Positions 25,453-32,936 of a stretch of DNA of 64,000 nt are shown here, piece after piece. The notes under the pieces are model-generated. The model ran no database searches. It had not been told where the DNA came from and worked only from the letters and a program-made list of their open reading frames with translations. The translations under genes were made by a program, and so were the position numbers. Origin of the DNA: SCN-70-22 sp046327755 (lineage in GTDB: Bacteria > Gemmatimonadota > Gemmatimonadetes > Gemmatimonadales > Gemmatimonadaceae); the NCBI GenBank assembly GCA_046327755.1, contig JAXLXW010000002.1, positions 62,001 through 126,000 on the forward strand, given 5' to 3'. The stretch's first letter is position 1. Every line of letters starts with the position of its first letter.

Positions 25453-25515
25453 GGGAGGACGAGAAGACGAGAAGACCGGAGAGCGCACTCGTCTTCTCGT
25501 CCTCTCGTCTTCCGC
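25453..25515. repeat. inverted GACGAGAA/TTCTCGTC repeat hairpin between convergent genes
   Basis: The purine-rich arm GAGGACGAGAAGACGAG at 25455-25471 is the exact reverse complement of 25489-25505, separated by 17 nt. More repeat units flank both arms. It lies between the POT gene (+) and the Omp85-like gene (-), has no other hairpin nearby and could act as a bidirectional terminator. Confidence 0.8.
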
Positions 25516-25519
25516 CCCT

Positions 25520-27250
25520 CTATGGCCAGTTGAAGATCGACTGCGGCAGCACGCGCTCGCGAATGCGGCGCACGTCGCCGGTCGTGGTGTGGAAGGCGCG
25601 CGTGCGGTCTTCGCTCGTCAGGCGCACCCCCCAGCGTGACCCATCGCGCCGGTCGAGCGGGAAGGCGATGTCCAAGCGCCACATCCGCTGCGATCGCGGC
25701 GGCACCGCCGCCATGAGCGAGAAGCCCGCCGACTGACGGAAGCCGCTGTTGAGGCCGAGCGGGACGTCGCCCGCCCACACGCGTCCCGCGTCCGTGAAGA
25801 TGCCGACGCCAGCATCGGCGGTTCCACGAAAGCTCCCGATGCGCCATCGCTCCTCCAGCCGCCCGACCACGCGACGCGCGCCACCGAGTTCGACATCGTC
25901 ATAGCCGCGCAACCCGCCGCGACGCGCGCCGAGGTCGAGCTGGTACGGGATGCGCGCGCTCCATCCACCACCCCACGTCATGTCGGCCGACACGAGATGG
26001 CGCGGGTGCGGCTTGAGGTACCACGCCACGCGCCCGCTCGTGAGCACGTCGTCCCACCCGTTGGTGTCGCGCGAGCGTCGCCCTTCCACGTCCCCCTGCA
26101 CCGCCGCGTACGATCGCTGCCCGCCCACGCCGAAGTAGACGTTGGCGCTCACGTACTTCTCGTTGCGCGCGATCCCCCGCGACGCGGGAAGCGAATGACC
26201 GATGGTGAGGCCGAGCTGCGTCCCGACCCGGAGGTCCTGCGGCCCGCTCAGCGCGTCGAAGCCCGTCACGCGCACAAAGCGCACGCTGCGCAGCCCGAGG
26301 AGCATGTTGACACGCGCGCTGCGTGCCGTCCGATAGCGCCCCAAGAGCGCCGACGTCGTGTCGGCCATGAGCCCGGAGTCGGTGACCAGCACCGGCGCGC
26401 GCGCGGGAGCCGACGACTCGAACGAGAGTTGTGCCCCCACGAGGCCGAGCAGCCCCGCGCTTCCGACGCGCAGCATCGCCCCGGCGTCGGCAAAGCGGCG
26501 TCGGACCTGGAGCGAACTCGCCGTCCCCTGGGGGCGCAGGAAGCGCGCGTACTCGTCGATCTCACCGCCGCTCACGCGCCACGCCGAGCGCTGCACGTCG
26601 GTGAGGAACGGGAAGCTCACTTCCGCCTGCCAGTCACTCCCCAGCTCGCGCCGGGCGGCCGCCAGTTGCAACTGGTACGGGCGTCCCCACAGCTGGTAGT
26701 TGTGGTAGCGCCCCGCAAACCGGTCGCGGTAGTAGAACCCGTCGCGCCAGCTGGCCGACGCGTAGACGGCGTTCCCCAGGAGGTTCTGGTTCCCCAGCGT
26801 GAGTCCGGTGACGAAGGGCGCGTCGTTCTCGAGCCCGATCGATCCGAGCAGCGAGGGCTCGTCGACCGTCACCACCTCCACGCGCACCCCGTCCATCCCG
26901 TCCTGGTAGGCGGTGACGCTCGCGTCGGCGATGAACGGCATCGCGCGCAGGATACGCTCGCTTTCCGAGCGCAGGAGCGGGCTGCACCGCTCGCCCTTCT
27001 TCAGGAGGACGAAGTTGCGGATGACGGAGGGGGCTGTCGTCACGTGCAACGACGTGACCATGTGCCCAAGGAAGGGAGAACGCGCGAACAGCCCGCCAAA
27101 GCCGGGGGCCTGCGCGACGATGACGACCTCGGTGATGGCCTGTCCGTCGCAGCGCACCTGCGTGCGCCCCTGCCCCTGCGCGTCCAGCGCCCCCGTGCAG
27201 AGCGCCGTCGCGACCATAGCGGCCGCGCAGCAGGCCGCCGGCGAGACCAC
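25520..27250 (-). CDS. Omp85-superfamily-like outer-membrane barrel protein with one POTRA-like domain
   Basis: This 576-residue exported protein begins with a signal-peptide-like hydrophobic stretch. A POTRA-like domain follows (RNFVLLKKGERCSPLLRSESERILRAMPFIADASV ... VRVEVVTVDE at about residues 75-130). The remaining 430 residues look like antiparallel beta strands with a RGYDD segment (RRGGLRGYDDVELGG near 460), close to the L-R-G-Y loop that enters the barrel of BamA/TamA proteins. Inference: an outer-membrane barrel of unknown substrate, not BamA itself, which has five POTRA domains. GTG 27250 gives an uncharged n-region; a CTG at 27268 would add two Arg and is a plausible true start, 2 nt after the previous stop. 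Confidence 0.6.
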   Translation of the reverse strand: MVSPAACCAAAMVATALCTGALDAQGQGRTQVRCDGQAITEVVIVAQAPGFGGLFARSPFLGHMVTSLHVTTAPSVIRNFVLLKKGERCSPLLRSESERILRAMPFIADASVTAYQDGMDGVRVEVVTVDEPSLLGSIGLENDAPFVTGLTLGNQNLLGNAVYASASWRDGFYYRDRFAGRYHNYQLWGRPYQLQLAAARRELGSDWQAEVSFPFLTDVQRSAWRVSGGEIDEYARFLRPQGTASSLQVRRRFADAGAMLRVGSAGLLGLVGAQLSFESSAPARAPVLVTDSGLMADTTSALLGRYRTARSARVNMLLGLRSVRFVRVTGFDALSGPQDLRVGTQLGLTIGHSLPASRGIARNEKYVSANVYFGVGGQRSYAAVQGDVEGRRSRDTNGWDDVLTSGRVAWYLKPHPRHLVSADMTWGGGWSARIPYQLDLGARRGGLRGYDDVELGGARRVVGRLEERWRIGSFRGTADAGVGIFTDAGRVWAGDVPLGLNSGFRQSAGFSLMAAVPPRSQRMWRLDIAFPLDRRDGSRWGVRLTSEDRTRAFHTTTGDVRRIRERVLPQSIFNWP

Positions 27251-27270
27251 CGCGTGATTGCGTCGCAGCG

Positions 27271-27843
27271 CTAGAGCCCCATGCGCTTCTTGAGTTCGGC
27301 CAGGCGCGCCTCGGCATCGGCCGCGTTGTCCGCCCGGCGACGTTCGCGATCGAGCGCGCCCAGCTCCTGCGCCAGCCCCGCCCCGCGATCGTCGAGTCCG
27401 AGTTCTGCATCGCTCGGCGGCGCGGCTCCCGCCCCGCCGGCACGCAGTCCCGAGCCCACACCGGCGCTTGCCGCCTTGAACTGCGCCTTCATCTCCTCCA
27501 CTTCGCGCTCGACGAGGGCGAGCTCGCCCTCCTCCGCCTCCAGCTTCTTCTGGAGCAGCGTGACCCGCTCGAGGTGATGCGCCTCGTACTTGGCCGCGAC
27601 CGCGACCGTCTCGGCGTCGTTGATCCCCTCGGCCAGCGCCTTCCGACGGACCACCGTCTCCAGCTCACGCTGCTCCGTCGCCAGGCGCTTGCGCGTCGCC
27701 TCCACCCCCTGCCGCAGGTCGTCCACCGCCAGGCGGGCGCGCACGATCGAGTCCCGCATGTCGCTCAGCAGGTCGCGCCGGTGCTCCGGCGCCACGTTGC
27801 CGTTCAACAAATCATGGAATGCCTGCCGGATGTCCTCGAACAC
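27271..27843 (-). CDS. coiled-coil protein (PspA-like)
   Basis: This is a 190-residue, highly charged, helical protein. Residues about 5-120 form a long coiled coil (MRDSIVRARLAVDDLRQGVE, then ATRKRLATEQRELETVVRRKALAEG, KYEAHHLERVTLLQKKLEAEE, ALVEREVEEMKAQFKAA). A short Gly/Ala linker and a second helix ending ARLAELKKRMGL follow. The organisation and the 'A-x-K-Y-E-A-H-H' segment recall PspA/IM30 proteins, but the length is short and no signature settles it. It precedes the Omp85-like gene by 20 nt, so an envelope role is possible. The longer frame of this strand is a shadow. Confidence 0.5.
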   Translation of the reverse strand: MFEDIRQAFHDLLNGNVAPEHRRDLLSDMRDSIVRARLAVDDLRQGVEATRKRLATEQRELETVVRRKALAEGINDAETVAVAAKYEAHHLERVTLLQKKLEAEEGELALVEREVEEMKAQFKAASAGVGSGLRAGGAGAAPPSDAELGLDDRGAGLAQELGALDRERRRADNAADAEARLAELKKRMGL

Positions 27844-28000
27844 GAGTCCTCACGGAGTGGAGAGCACGGTGGTTGCCGGAACGTTATCCCGTCGCGCCCA
27901 GCAAGGGCAACCGCGCGAGGAACGCCGCCGCTTCCCTCGCGCCAACGCAACGGTGACGAGACGCCCTACGCATCCGCGCCTCCACAGGTTTTCTCCAATT

Positions 28001-28021
28001 CCCGTCTCCCGTCTCCCGTCC
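28001..28021. repeat. short GTCTCCC tandem repeat
   Basis: Three copies of the pyrimidine-rich heptamer CCCGTCT/CCCGTCC lie between the convergent ends of the 27.3 kb and 28.0 kb genes (both minus) just after the 28.0 kb gene. It belongs to the dispersed repeat family. Confidence 0.7.
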
Positions 28022-28025
28022 GCCC

Positions 28026-28751
28026 CTACGCCATCCACCGTGCCTCGTCCCGCACCTGGCGCATCAGCTTCGTCGCCGTGTGGTGGCGCGCGAAGAAGAT
28101 CCCGTCGCTCACGCGATTGAGCGCGACGCGCAGCCGCCCGAAGCGCTCGGCCGCGTGCTCGAACAGCGCCGTGACGCCATGCTGCGAGGCCAGCCGGTGC
28201 GACGCCGCCAACTGGTAGCCACGGCGCCCCATCTCGTCGAAGTAGTCCAGGCCCGGGCCGCCGCGCCGGTGATGCCGCTGCTCGATGTAGTCCGGAAAGA
28301 CCCCCGCCAGCCAGAGCGCGTAGTGCCCCAGGTGCGCGCGCACGAGGAAGGCACGCGTGGGGTCGGACGAGTCGGCGTCGGCCAGCAGCGAGGCGAGCGT
28401 CTCGTACACCTGGTCGTCGTAGGCCTTGATGCGGCGCGCACGATCGCGGTCGCCAAAGTGCAGCAGCACCGACGACACGAAGTCGGCCATGACGCGATCG
28501 TCTTCTCCCGACTCGCGCAGCGCGTGGCGCACCACGACGTACACGAACAGGCGCGGAGATGCGTGCGCCGCTTGCGCCTGCTGCAGCATCGCGCGGCGGA
28601 GCTCCGGATGGTCGAGGATGGCGTCGATGCCGTCGTCGCGCAGCAGTCGTTCGAGCCGATCGAGTTCGGTCGACGAGCCGCGCGCGACCAGCCGCATGGC
28701 CAGCTGCGCATCGCTCCTCGTCAGGCACTGGCGAACGTTCGCGAGAATCAT
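28026..28751 (-). CDS. hypothetical protein (helical, soluble)
   Basis: This 241-residue protein has no recognisable family. It is predicted mainly helical and soluble, with no signal peptide or transmembrane segment. Notable pieces are DGIDAILDHPELRRAMLQQAQ near residue 40, LHFGDRDRARRIKAYDDQVYETLASLLADAD near 95, GLDYFDEMGRRGYQLAASHR near 168 and a C-terminal FARHHTATKLMRQVRDEARWMA. The even codon use and long, unbroken frame support a real gene. It starts at ATG 28751 (AGGAG-like GGAGGAGTCCTGCC about 9 nt upstream). It faces the glycosyltransferase gene divergently. No function can be stated. Confidence 0.65.
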   Translation of the reverse strand: MILANVRQCLTRSDAQLAMRLVARGSSTELDRLERLLRDDGIDAILDHPELRRAMLQQAQAAHASPRLFVYVVVRHALRESGEDDRVMADFVSSVLLHFGDRDRARRIKAYDDQVYETLASLLADADSSDPTRAFLVRAHLGHYALWLAGVFPDYIEQRHHRRGGPGLDYFDEMGRRGYQLAASHRLASQHGVTALFEHAAERFGRLRVALNRVSDGIFFARHHTATKLMRQVRDEARWMA

Positions 28752-28912
28752 GGCAGGACTCCTCCGTCGTCTCGTGCGTCACGGGTGCTTGGCGGTGATA
28801 CACCGCGCTTCTTTCTAGGTATCGGCGCGCGCGTGCGCCAGATGACCGCGGGTCCAAGACTCGCGGACGACGCGTTGCCTTCCCCCCGGTGCCGTCGCCA
28901 CCTTTGGGAGGC

Positions 28913-29977
28913 ATGCCACTTCGAATCCTCCACGTCGACAGCGGGCGCGAATGGCGCGGTGGCCAGCGGCAGGTGCTGCTCCTGACTCGCGGCCAGCGCG
29001 AGCGGGGGCACGAGCCGCTCGTCGTCGCCGCGGCCGACGCCCCGTTGCTGCATCGCCTGCGTAGTGCGGGACTCGCCGCGAGCGCCCTGCGCATGCGCGC
29101 CGACTGGGATCTCGTCGCGGCGCGCCGGTTGCACGCCCTCATCGGCACCTGGCGCCCCGACATCGTGCACGCGCACGACGCGCGCGCGCATGCCCTCGCG
29201 CTCGGAGCGCTCATCGGCAAGCGCGACATCCCGCTCGTGGTCACGCGGCGGGTTGCCTTCGTCCCCAAGGGACGCCTCAAGTACGGTCCGCGCGTCGCAC
29301 GCTTCATCGCCATCTCGAACGCGGTTCGCGAGGCGCTGACGCGTGGCGGAGTCCCCGCCGATCGCATCGACGTCGTCTACTCGGGGGTCCCTACCCCTCG
29401 CATCGACGCACCGCGCGACTGGCGCGCCGAACGCGGATGGTCCTCGGACACGATCGTCTGCGGCGTCGTCGGAGCAATGACCGCCGAGAAGGGGGTGCGC
29501 CTCCTGGCCGGCATCGGCGAACAGCTCGACCCGGCGCTCCGCTCCCGCGTGCGACTCGTGCTGCTGGGGGGGAAGGCGACGGGGACCGAATCGCTCGGCG
29601 GGATCGAGGCCTTCCGCGCCGGCTTCGTCGATGAAGTGCATCGCGCCATGGCCGGGCTCGATCTCCTCTGGCATCCGTCGAGCGCCGAAGGGCTCGGCAC
29701 CGCGGTCATCGATGCCATGGCGCTCGGCGTCCCCCCCATCGCCTTTGCCGTCGGTGGACTTCCCGAGCTCATCGTCCATGGCAGCTCGGGGCTCCTCGTC
29801 GCCCCCGGCGACGTTCGTGAGTTTGCCGCGGCGGCCTCGCGCGCGATACAAGACGAGTCGCTGCGCGCCGCGATGCGCACCGCTGGCCCAGAGCGCGCGC
29901 AACGTTTCAACGTCGAACGCATGGTCGCCGGTACCGGGGAATGCTACCTGCGCGTCCTGGCCGGTACCGAGCGCTGA
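28913..29977 (+). CDS. glycosyltransferase family 4
   Basis: This 354-residue GT-B glycosyltransferase has the N-terminal donor/acceptor pattern ILHVDSGREWRGGQRQVLLL near residue 5, DIVHAHDARAHALALG near 82, and the C-terminal GT4 motif HPSSAEGLGTAVIDAMALGVPPIAFAVGGLPELI near 255. The E-G-x-G-x-x-x-x-E nucleotide-sugar segment is present as EGLGTAVIDAMALG, with Asp for the second Glu. It is likely membrane-associated and acts in cell-surface glycan or glycolipid synthesis. The start at ATG 28913 is fixed by GGGAGG 6 nt upstream. The sugar donor is not predictable. Confidence 0.87.
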   Translation: MPLRILHVDSGREWRGGQRQVLLLTRGQRERGHEPLVVAAADAPLLHRLRSAGLAASALRMRADWDLVAARRLHALIGTWRPDIVHAHDARAHALALGALIGKRDIPLVVTRRVAFVPKGRLKYGPRVARFIAISNAVREALTRGGVPADRIDVVYSGVPTPRIDAPRDWRAERGWSSDTIVCGVVGAMTAEKGVRLLAGIGEQLDPALRSRVRLVLLGGKATGTESLGGIEAFRAGFVDEVHRAMAGLDLLWHPSSAEGLGTAVIDAMALGVPPIAFAVGGLPELIVHGSSGLLVAPGDVREFAAAASRAIQDESLRAAMRTAGPERAQRFNVERMVAGTGECYLRVLAGTER

Positions 29978-30013
29978 GCGGGCGCTAAGCGAGCCCTGGT
30001 CGAACGGCAGGGC

Positions 30014-30035
30014 CAGGCACGCACCGCCGTGCCTG
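30014..30035 (+). terminator. candidate terminator after glycosyltransferase family 4 gene
   Basis: An 8-bp stem CAGGCACG / CGTGCCTG with a 6-nt loop, 37 nt after the stop. It is not followed by a clear T-run. A second partial copy of the same arm (GCAGGCACG) occurs at 30071-30079. Confidence 0.4.
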
Positions 30036-30169
30036 CTGGCTTTCTCCGGGTTCGGGCGTCGTCAGCCGAGGCAGGCACGCCGTGCTGCGGCGAACGCGCC
30101 TCGGGACATGGTGTACAATCGACGCTGTCCCCCGCCTAGCTTTGGGCGGACCTCTCACCTCGCGCACCC

Positions 30170-31015
30170 GTGCTCTACATCTGCATCCCGGCCCACGACG
30201 AGGCCCAGACCATCGGCGTCCTGCTCTGGAAGATCCGCAAGGTCTTCCAGGAGTACTCGCGCGAGTATGAGATCCTGGTCTACAACGATGCCAGCACCGA
30301 CGCGACGTCCGAGACGCTCGAGCCGTACCGAAAGGTCCTCCCCCTGACGGTTCTGGGCGGCGACAAGCGGGTGGGATACGCCGGGGCGCTCACCGCGCTC
30401 TGTCGCGACGCCACGCAGCGCACCAGGTACGCGCGGCGCGACGCCGTGATCACCCTGCAGGGCGACTTCACCGACCAGCCGGAACACATCCCGGAGCTGG
30501 TCAAGCGCTTCGAGGGCGGCGCCGATGTGGTGGTGGGAGAATCGGTGGATGCAACGGCGGGCCCCAAGGCGGTGCAGCGCCTGCGGCGCTTCGCTCCCTG
30601 GGCGCTGCGCTGGTCAGTCAAGACGCCGGGCGTGAAGGACCCCTTTGGATCGTTGCGGCTGTACCGCGTCTCGGTCCTGCGCGATGCCCTGCGCGCCGCC
30701 GGGGACGCGCCTTTCATCGCGGGCGATGGCTGGGCCGCCAATGTCGACCTCCTCCTCAATACCATCCCGCACGCGCGCCGCGTCGAGACGGTGACGATGG
30801 AGCCGCGCTACGACCTGCGCCCGCGCGACACGCGCGTGAAGCCGCTGGCCGACGTGATGAACCTCTATCGCTTCGGTCGCATCGCGCGCCGCCGCCCGCC
30901 GCGCGCCGCCCCCGCGCGCGACACTCGTGACGCGCGGGAACCGCGCGAGCCCCGTGAGTCGCGGGAAGGGCGCGAGCCTCGCGATCAGGCCGCGCCCCCG
31001 CCCACCCCCACCTGA
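30170..31015 (+). CDS. glycosyltransferase family 2
   Basis: This 281-residue GT-A glycosyltransferase starts with YICIPAHDEAQTIGVLLWKI, with the donor-binding stretch YEILVYNDASTDATSETL near residue 38. The DXD-type segment is ITLQGDFTDQPEHIPELVKRF near 106, where D-x-x-D binds metal and nucleotide. The domain ends near residue 220. It resembles dolichyl-phosphate mannose synthase-like GT2 enzymes without membrane helices. The last 45 residues are a low-complexity Arg/Glu/Pro tail (repeated R-E-P-R-E). The GTG start at 30170 has a TACAAT box at 30114. The stop overlaps the next start as TGATG. Confidence 0.85.
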   Translation: MLYICIPAHDEAQTIGVLLWKIRKVFQEYSREYEILVYNDASTDATSETLEPYRKVLPLTVLGGDKRVGYAGALTALCRDATQRTRYARRDAVITLQGDFTDQPEHIPELVKRFEGGADVVVGESVDATAGPKAVQRLRRFAPWALRWSVKTPGVKDPFGSLRLYRVSVLRDALRAAGDAPFIAGDGWAANVDLLLNTIPHARRVETVTMEPRYDLRPRDTRVKPLADVMNLYRFGRIARRRPPRAAPARDTRDAREPREPRESREGREPRDQAAPPPTPT

Positions 31016-31845
31016 TGTCGTGGGACCTGACGCGCCGCGTCCTCACGCTGGGCGCACTCCTCGCCCTCGCCCGGACGGGCGGGGCCGCGGCGCAGTCGTC
31101 CGGAACCGGGGGTGCCGACTCGGTCGCTCCCCCTGCATCGGCGTATGCTCCGGTGCCGTTCGCGGTCGGTGAGCGCCTCGTGTACGACGTGAAGTTCGGC
31201 GCCATCAAGGTGGGCCAAGGGAGCATGGAGGTGCTCGACACCGTCACGCTGCGCGGGCGCCCGGCGTGGCACACGCGCTTCCGTGTCCGAGGCGGCATCC
31301 CCTTCTACCGGGTCGACGACGTGCTGGAGAGCTGGATCGACCGCTCCGCCCTGAGTTCGCTCCGCTTCGTGCAGGACTTCGACGAAGGCGGGAAGGAGCG
31401 CGAGCGTCGCTACGAGATCTTCCCCGAGCGCGCGATGTTCCAGGAGAACGACAAGCCCGAGGAAGCCTCCGTGGGGAACCCGCTCGACGATGGCTCCTTC
31501 CTCTACTTCATCCGCACCATCCCGCTCGAGGTGGGGAAGACGTACGAGTTCCACCGCTACTTTCGCCCCGACCGCAATCCGGTGGTGGTGAAGGTCGTGG
31601 GACGCGAGCGCATCACGGTGCCGGCCGGGAGTTACGCGACCATCGTCATCCAGCCGATCATCAAGTCGAAGGGGATCTTCTCCGAGAACGGGCAGGCGCG
31701 CATCTGGCTGTCCGACGATGCCAACCGCATCATGGTGCAGATGAAGTCGCGCACCAAGATCGGCTCCCTCAACCTGTACCTCCAATCGCACCGTCCGTCC
31801 CCCCTCCAGCCCCCGAGCGGCGCGCCGGCGAGCCTGCCGCGTTAG
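31015..31845 (+). CDS. DUF3108 periplasmic protein
   Basis: This 276-residue exported protein has a signal peptide (RRVLTLGALLALARTGGAAAQ), a short linker and then the DUF3108 beta domain. It starts FAVGERLVYDVKFGAIKVGQGSMEV, with SWIDRSALSSLRFVQDFDEGGKERERRYEI in the centre and GRERITVPAGSYATIVIQPIIKSKGIFSENG toward the end. Members of this family are secreted and of unknown function. It begins 1 nt inside the GT2 stop (TGATG), so translation is coupled. Its TAG stop lies within a CGTTAGGC octamer, and the next gene's reading frame already overlaps its 3' end. Confidence 0.85.
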   Translation: MSWDLTRRVLTLGALLALARTGGAAAQSSGTGGADSVAPPASAYAPVPFAVGERLVYDVKFGAIKVGQGSMEVLDTVTLRGRPAWHTRFRVRGGIPFYRVDDVLESWIDRSALSSLRFVQDFDEGGKERERRYEIFPERAMFQENDKPEEASVGNPLDDGSFLYFIRTIPLEVGKTYEFHRYFRPDRNPVVVKVVGRERITVPAGSYATIVIQPIIKSKGIFSENGQARIWLSDDANRIMVQMKSRTKIGSLNLYLQSHRPSPLQPPSGAPASLPR

Positions 31846-31847
31846 GC

Positions 31848-32846
31848 GACGTCCCGGCGTCGCCGATCCCGGAAGCCGACCTCTCGCAGGTCCGCACCGT
31901 CCCGGTCGCCCGCCGCCCAAACAAGGTCAACTCGAGCGAGTTCTCCCGCCCCCCGGGCGATGACCGCTCGTTCCGCGCCTTCCTCGGCGCCCTCCCTGAC
32001 ATCCTCGTCGCCCGCGACTTCAAGCGCGTCGTGCATGCCGTCGCGCGCGCCGCACGGGAAGGTCGCGCCGTCATCGTGATGCTCGGCGGACACGTCGTGA
32101 AGACCGGGCTCGCCCCCGTCCTGGTCGACCTCATGCGGCGCGGCGTCATCACGCACCTCGGGATGAACGGCTCCGCGGCGATTCACGATTACGAGATGGC
32201 GCGCTTCGGCGCCACCTCCGAGGATGTCGCCGCCGGGCTCCGCGACGGCACGTTTGGAATGGCCGAGGAAACCGGACGCGCCCTCAACGAGGCGTTCATC
32301 GCCGGACAGCGTGAGGGCTGGGGGATGGGCGAAGCGGTGGGGCGCGCGTTGCAGGCGACGGAGGGCCTTGCCCACCCGGAGCTCTCGGTGCTCTACAACG
32401 CCCGCGCCCTCGGCGTCACGGCCACCGTGCACGCCGCGTTAGGCGCGGAGATCATCCACCAGCACCCCGCCGCCAGCGGCGCCGCCATCGGCGACACGAG
32501 CCACCGCGACTTCCGCCGCCTCGCCGCGGCGATCCCCGCACTGCACGACGGGGGCGTCGTCCTCAACCTGGGGAGTGCGGTGATCATGCCCGAGGTCTTC
32601 CTCAAGGCGCTCACCATCGCGCGCAACCTGCACGGCGGGCGCCCGACAAATTTCACGACCTGCGACCTCGACATGCACCGGCACTACCGCCCCCGCATGA
32701 ATGTCGTCCAGCGCCCGGTGCTCGCCGGTGGCCAGGGGTTCGAGATCACCGGGCATCACGAGATCATGGTGCCGCTGCTGGCGTGGGCGATCGTGGAGGA
32801 ACTGCAGACGGGAGACGGGGGACGGGAGACGGGAGTGGCGCGTTGA
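31848..32846 (+). CDS. deoxyhypusine synthase-like protein with no standard start codon visible
   Basis: This conserved-looking protein of about 330 residues has VIVMLGGHVVKTGLAPVLVD, LGMNGSAAIHDYEMARFGAT, SEDVAAGLRDGTFGMAEETG and NFTTCDLDMHRHYRPRMNVV. The order (Rossmann-like strands, then a T/N-G-x-x-x-x-D/H-D segment) resembles deoxyhypusine synthases, but the catalytic Lys region is not evident. A function is not claimed. The start is a problem: family-like sequence (VARRPNKVNSSEF) begins well before the only in-frame GTG (32031). No ATG, GTG or TTG occurs in frame between the DUF3108 stop and 32031, so 31848 is a boundary, not a known start. The last residues TGDGGRETG are encoded by a dispersed repeat. 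Confidence 0.55.
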   Translation, partial: DVPASPIPEADLSQVRTVPVARRPNKVNSSEFSRPPGDDRSFRAFLGALPDILVARDFKRVVHAVARAAREGRAVIVMLGGHVVKTGLAPVLVDLMRRGVITHLGMNGSAAIHDYEMARFGATSEDVAAGLRDGTFGMAEETGRALNEAFIAGQREGWGMGEAVGRALQATEGLAHPELSVLYNARALGVTATVHAALGAEIIHQHPAASGAAIGDTSHRDFRRLAAAIPALHDGGVVLNLGSAVIMPEVFLKALTIARNLHGGRPTNFTTCDLDMHRHYRPRMNVVQRPVLAGGQGFEITGHHEIMVPLLAWAIVEELQTGDGGRETGVAR

Positions 32847-32933
32847 CACGCGCCGCCGGAGCGGTGCACGCTGCCCGAATCGCGAACGGCGCCTCACGGC
32901 GCCGTTCGCACTCCCGTCTCCCGTCTCCCGTCC
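32807..32933. repeat. nested inverted repeats: GACGGGA arrays around a terminator stem
   Basis: The left array (32807-32836) is purine-rich GACGGGA/GACGGGG. It encodes the C-terminus of the preceding gene. The right array (32910-32933) is its pyrimidine complement. Between them, a 12-bp perfect stem (32882-32893 with 32898-32909, GCGAACGGCGCC) with a TCAC loop forms a clear terminator. Two genes converge here. Confidence 0.8.
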
Positions 32934-32936
32934 AGC

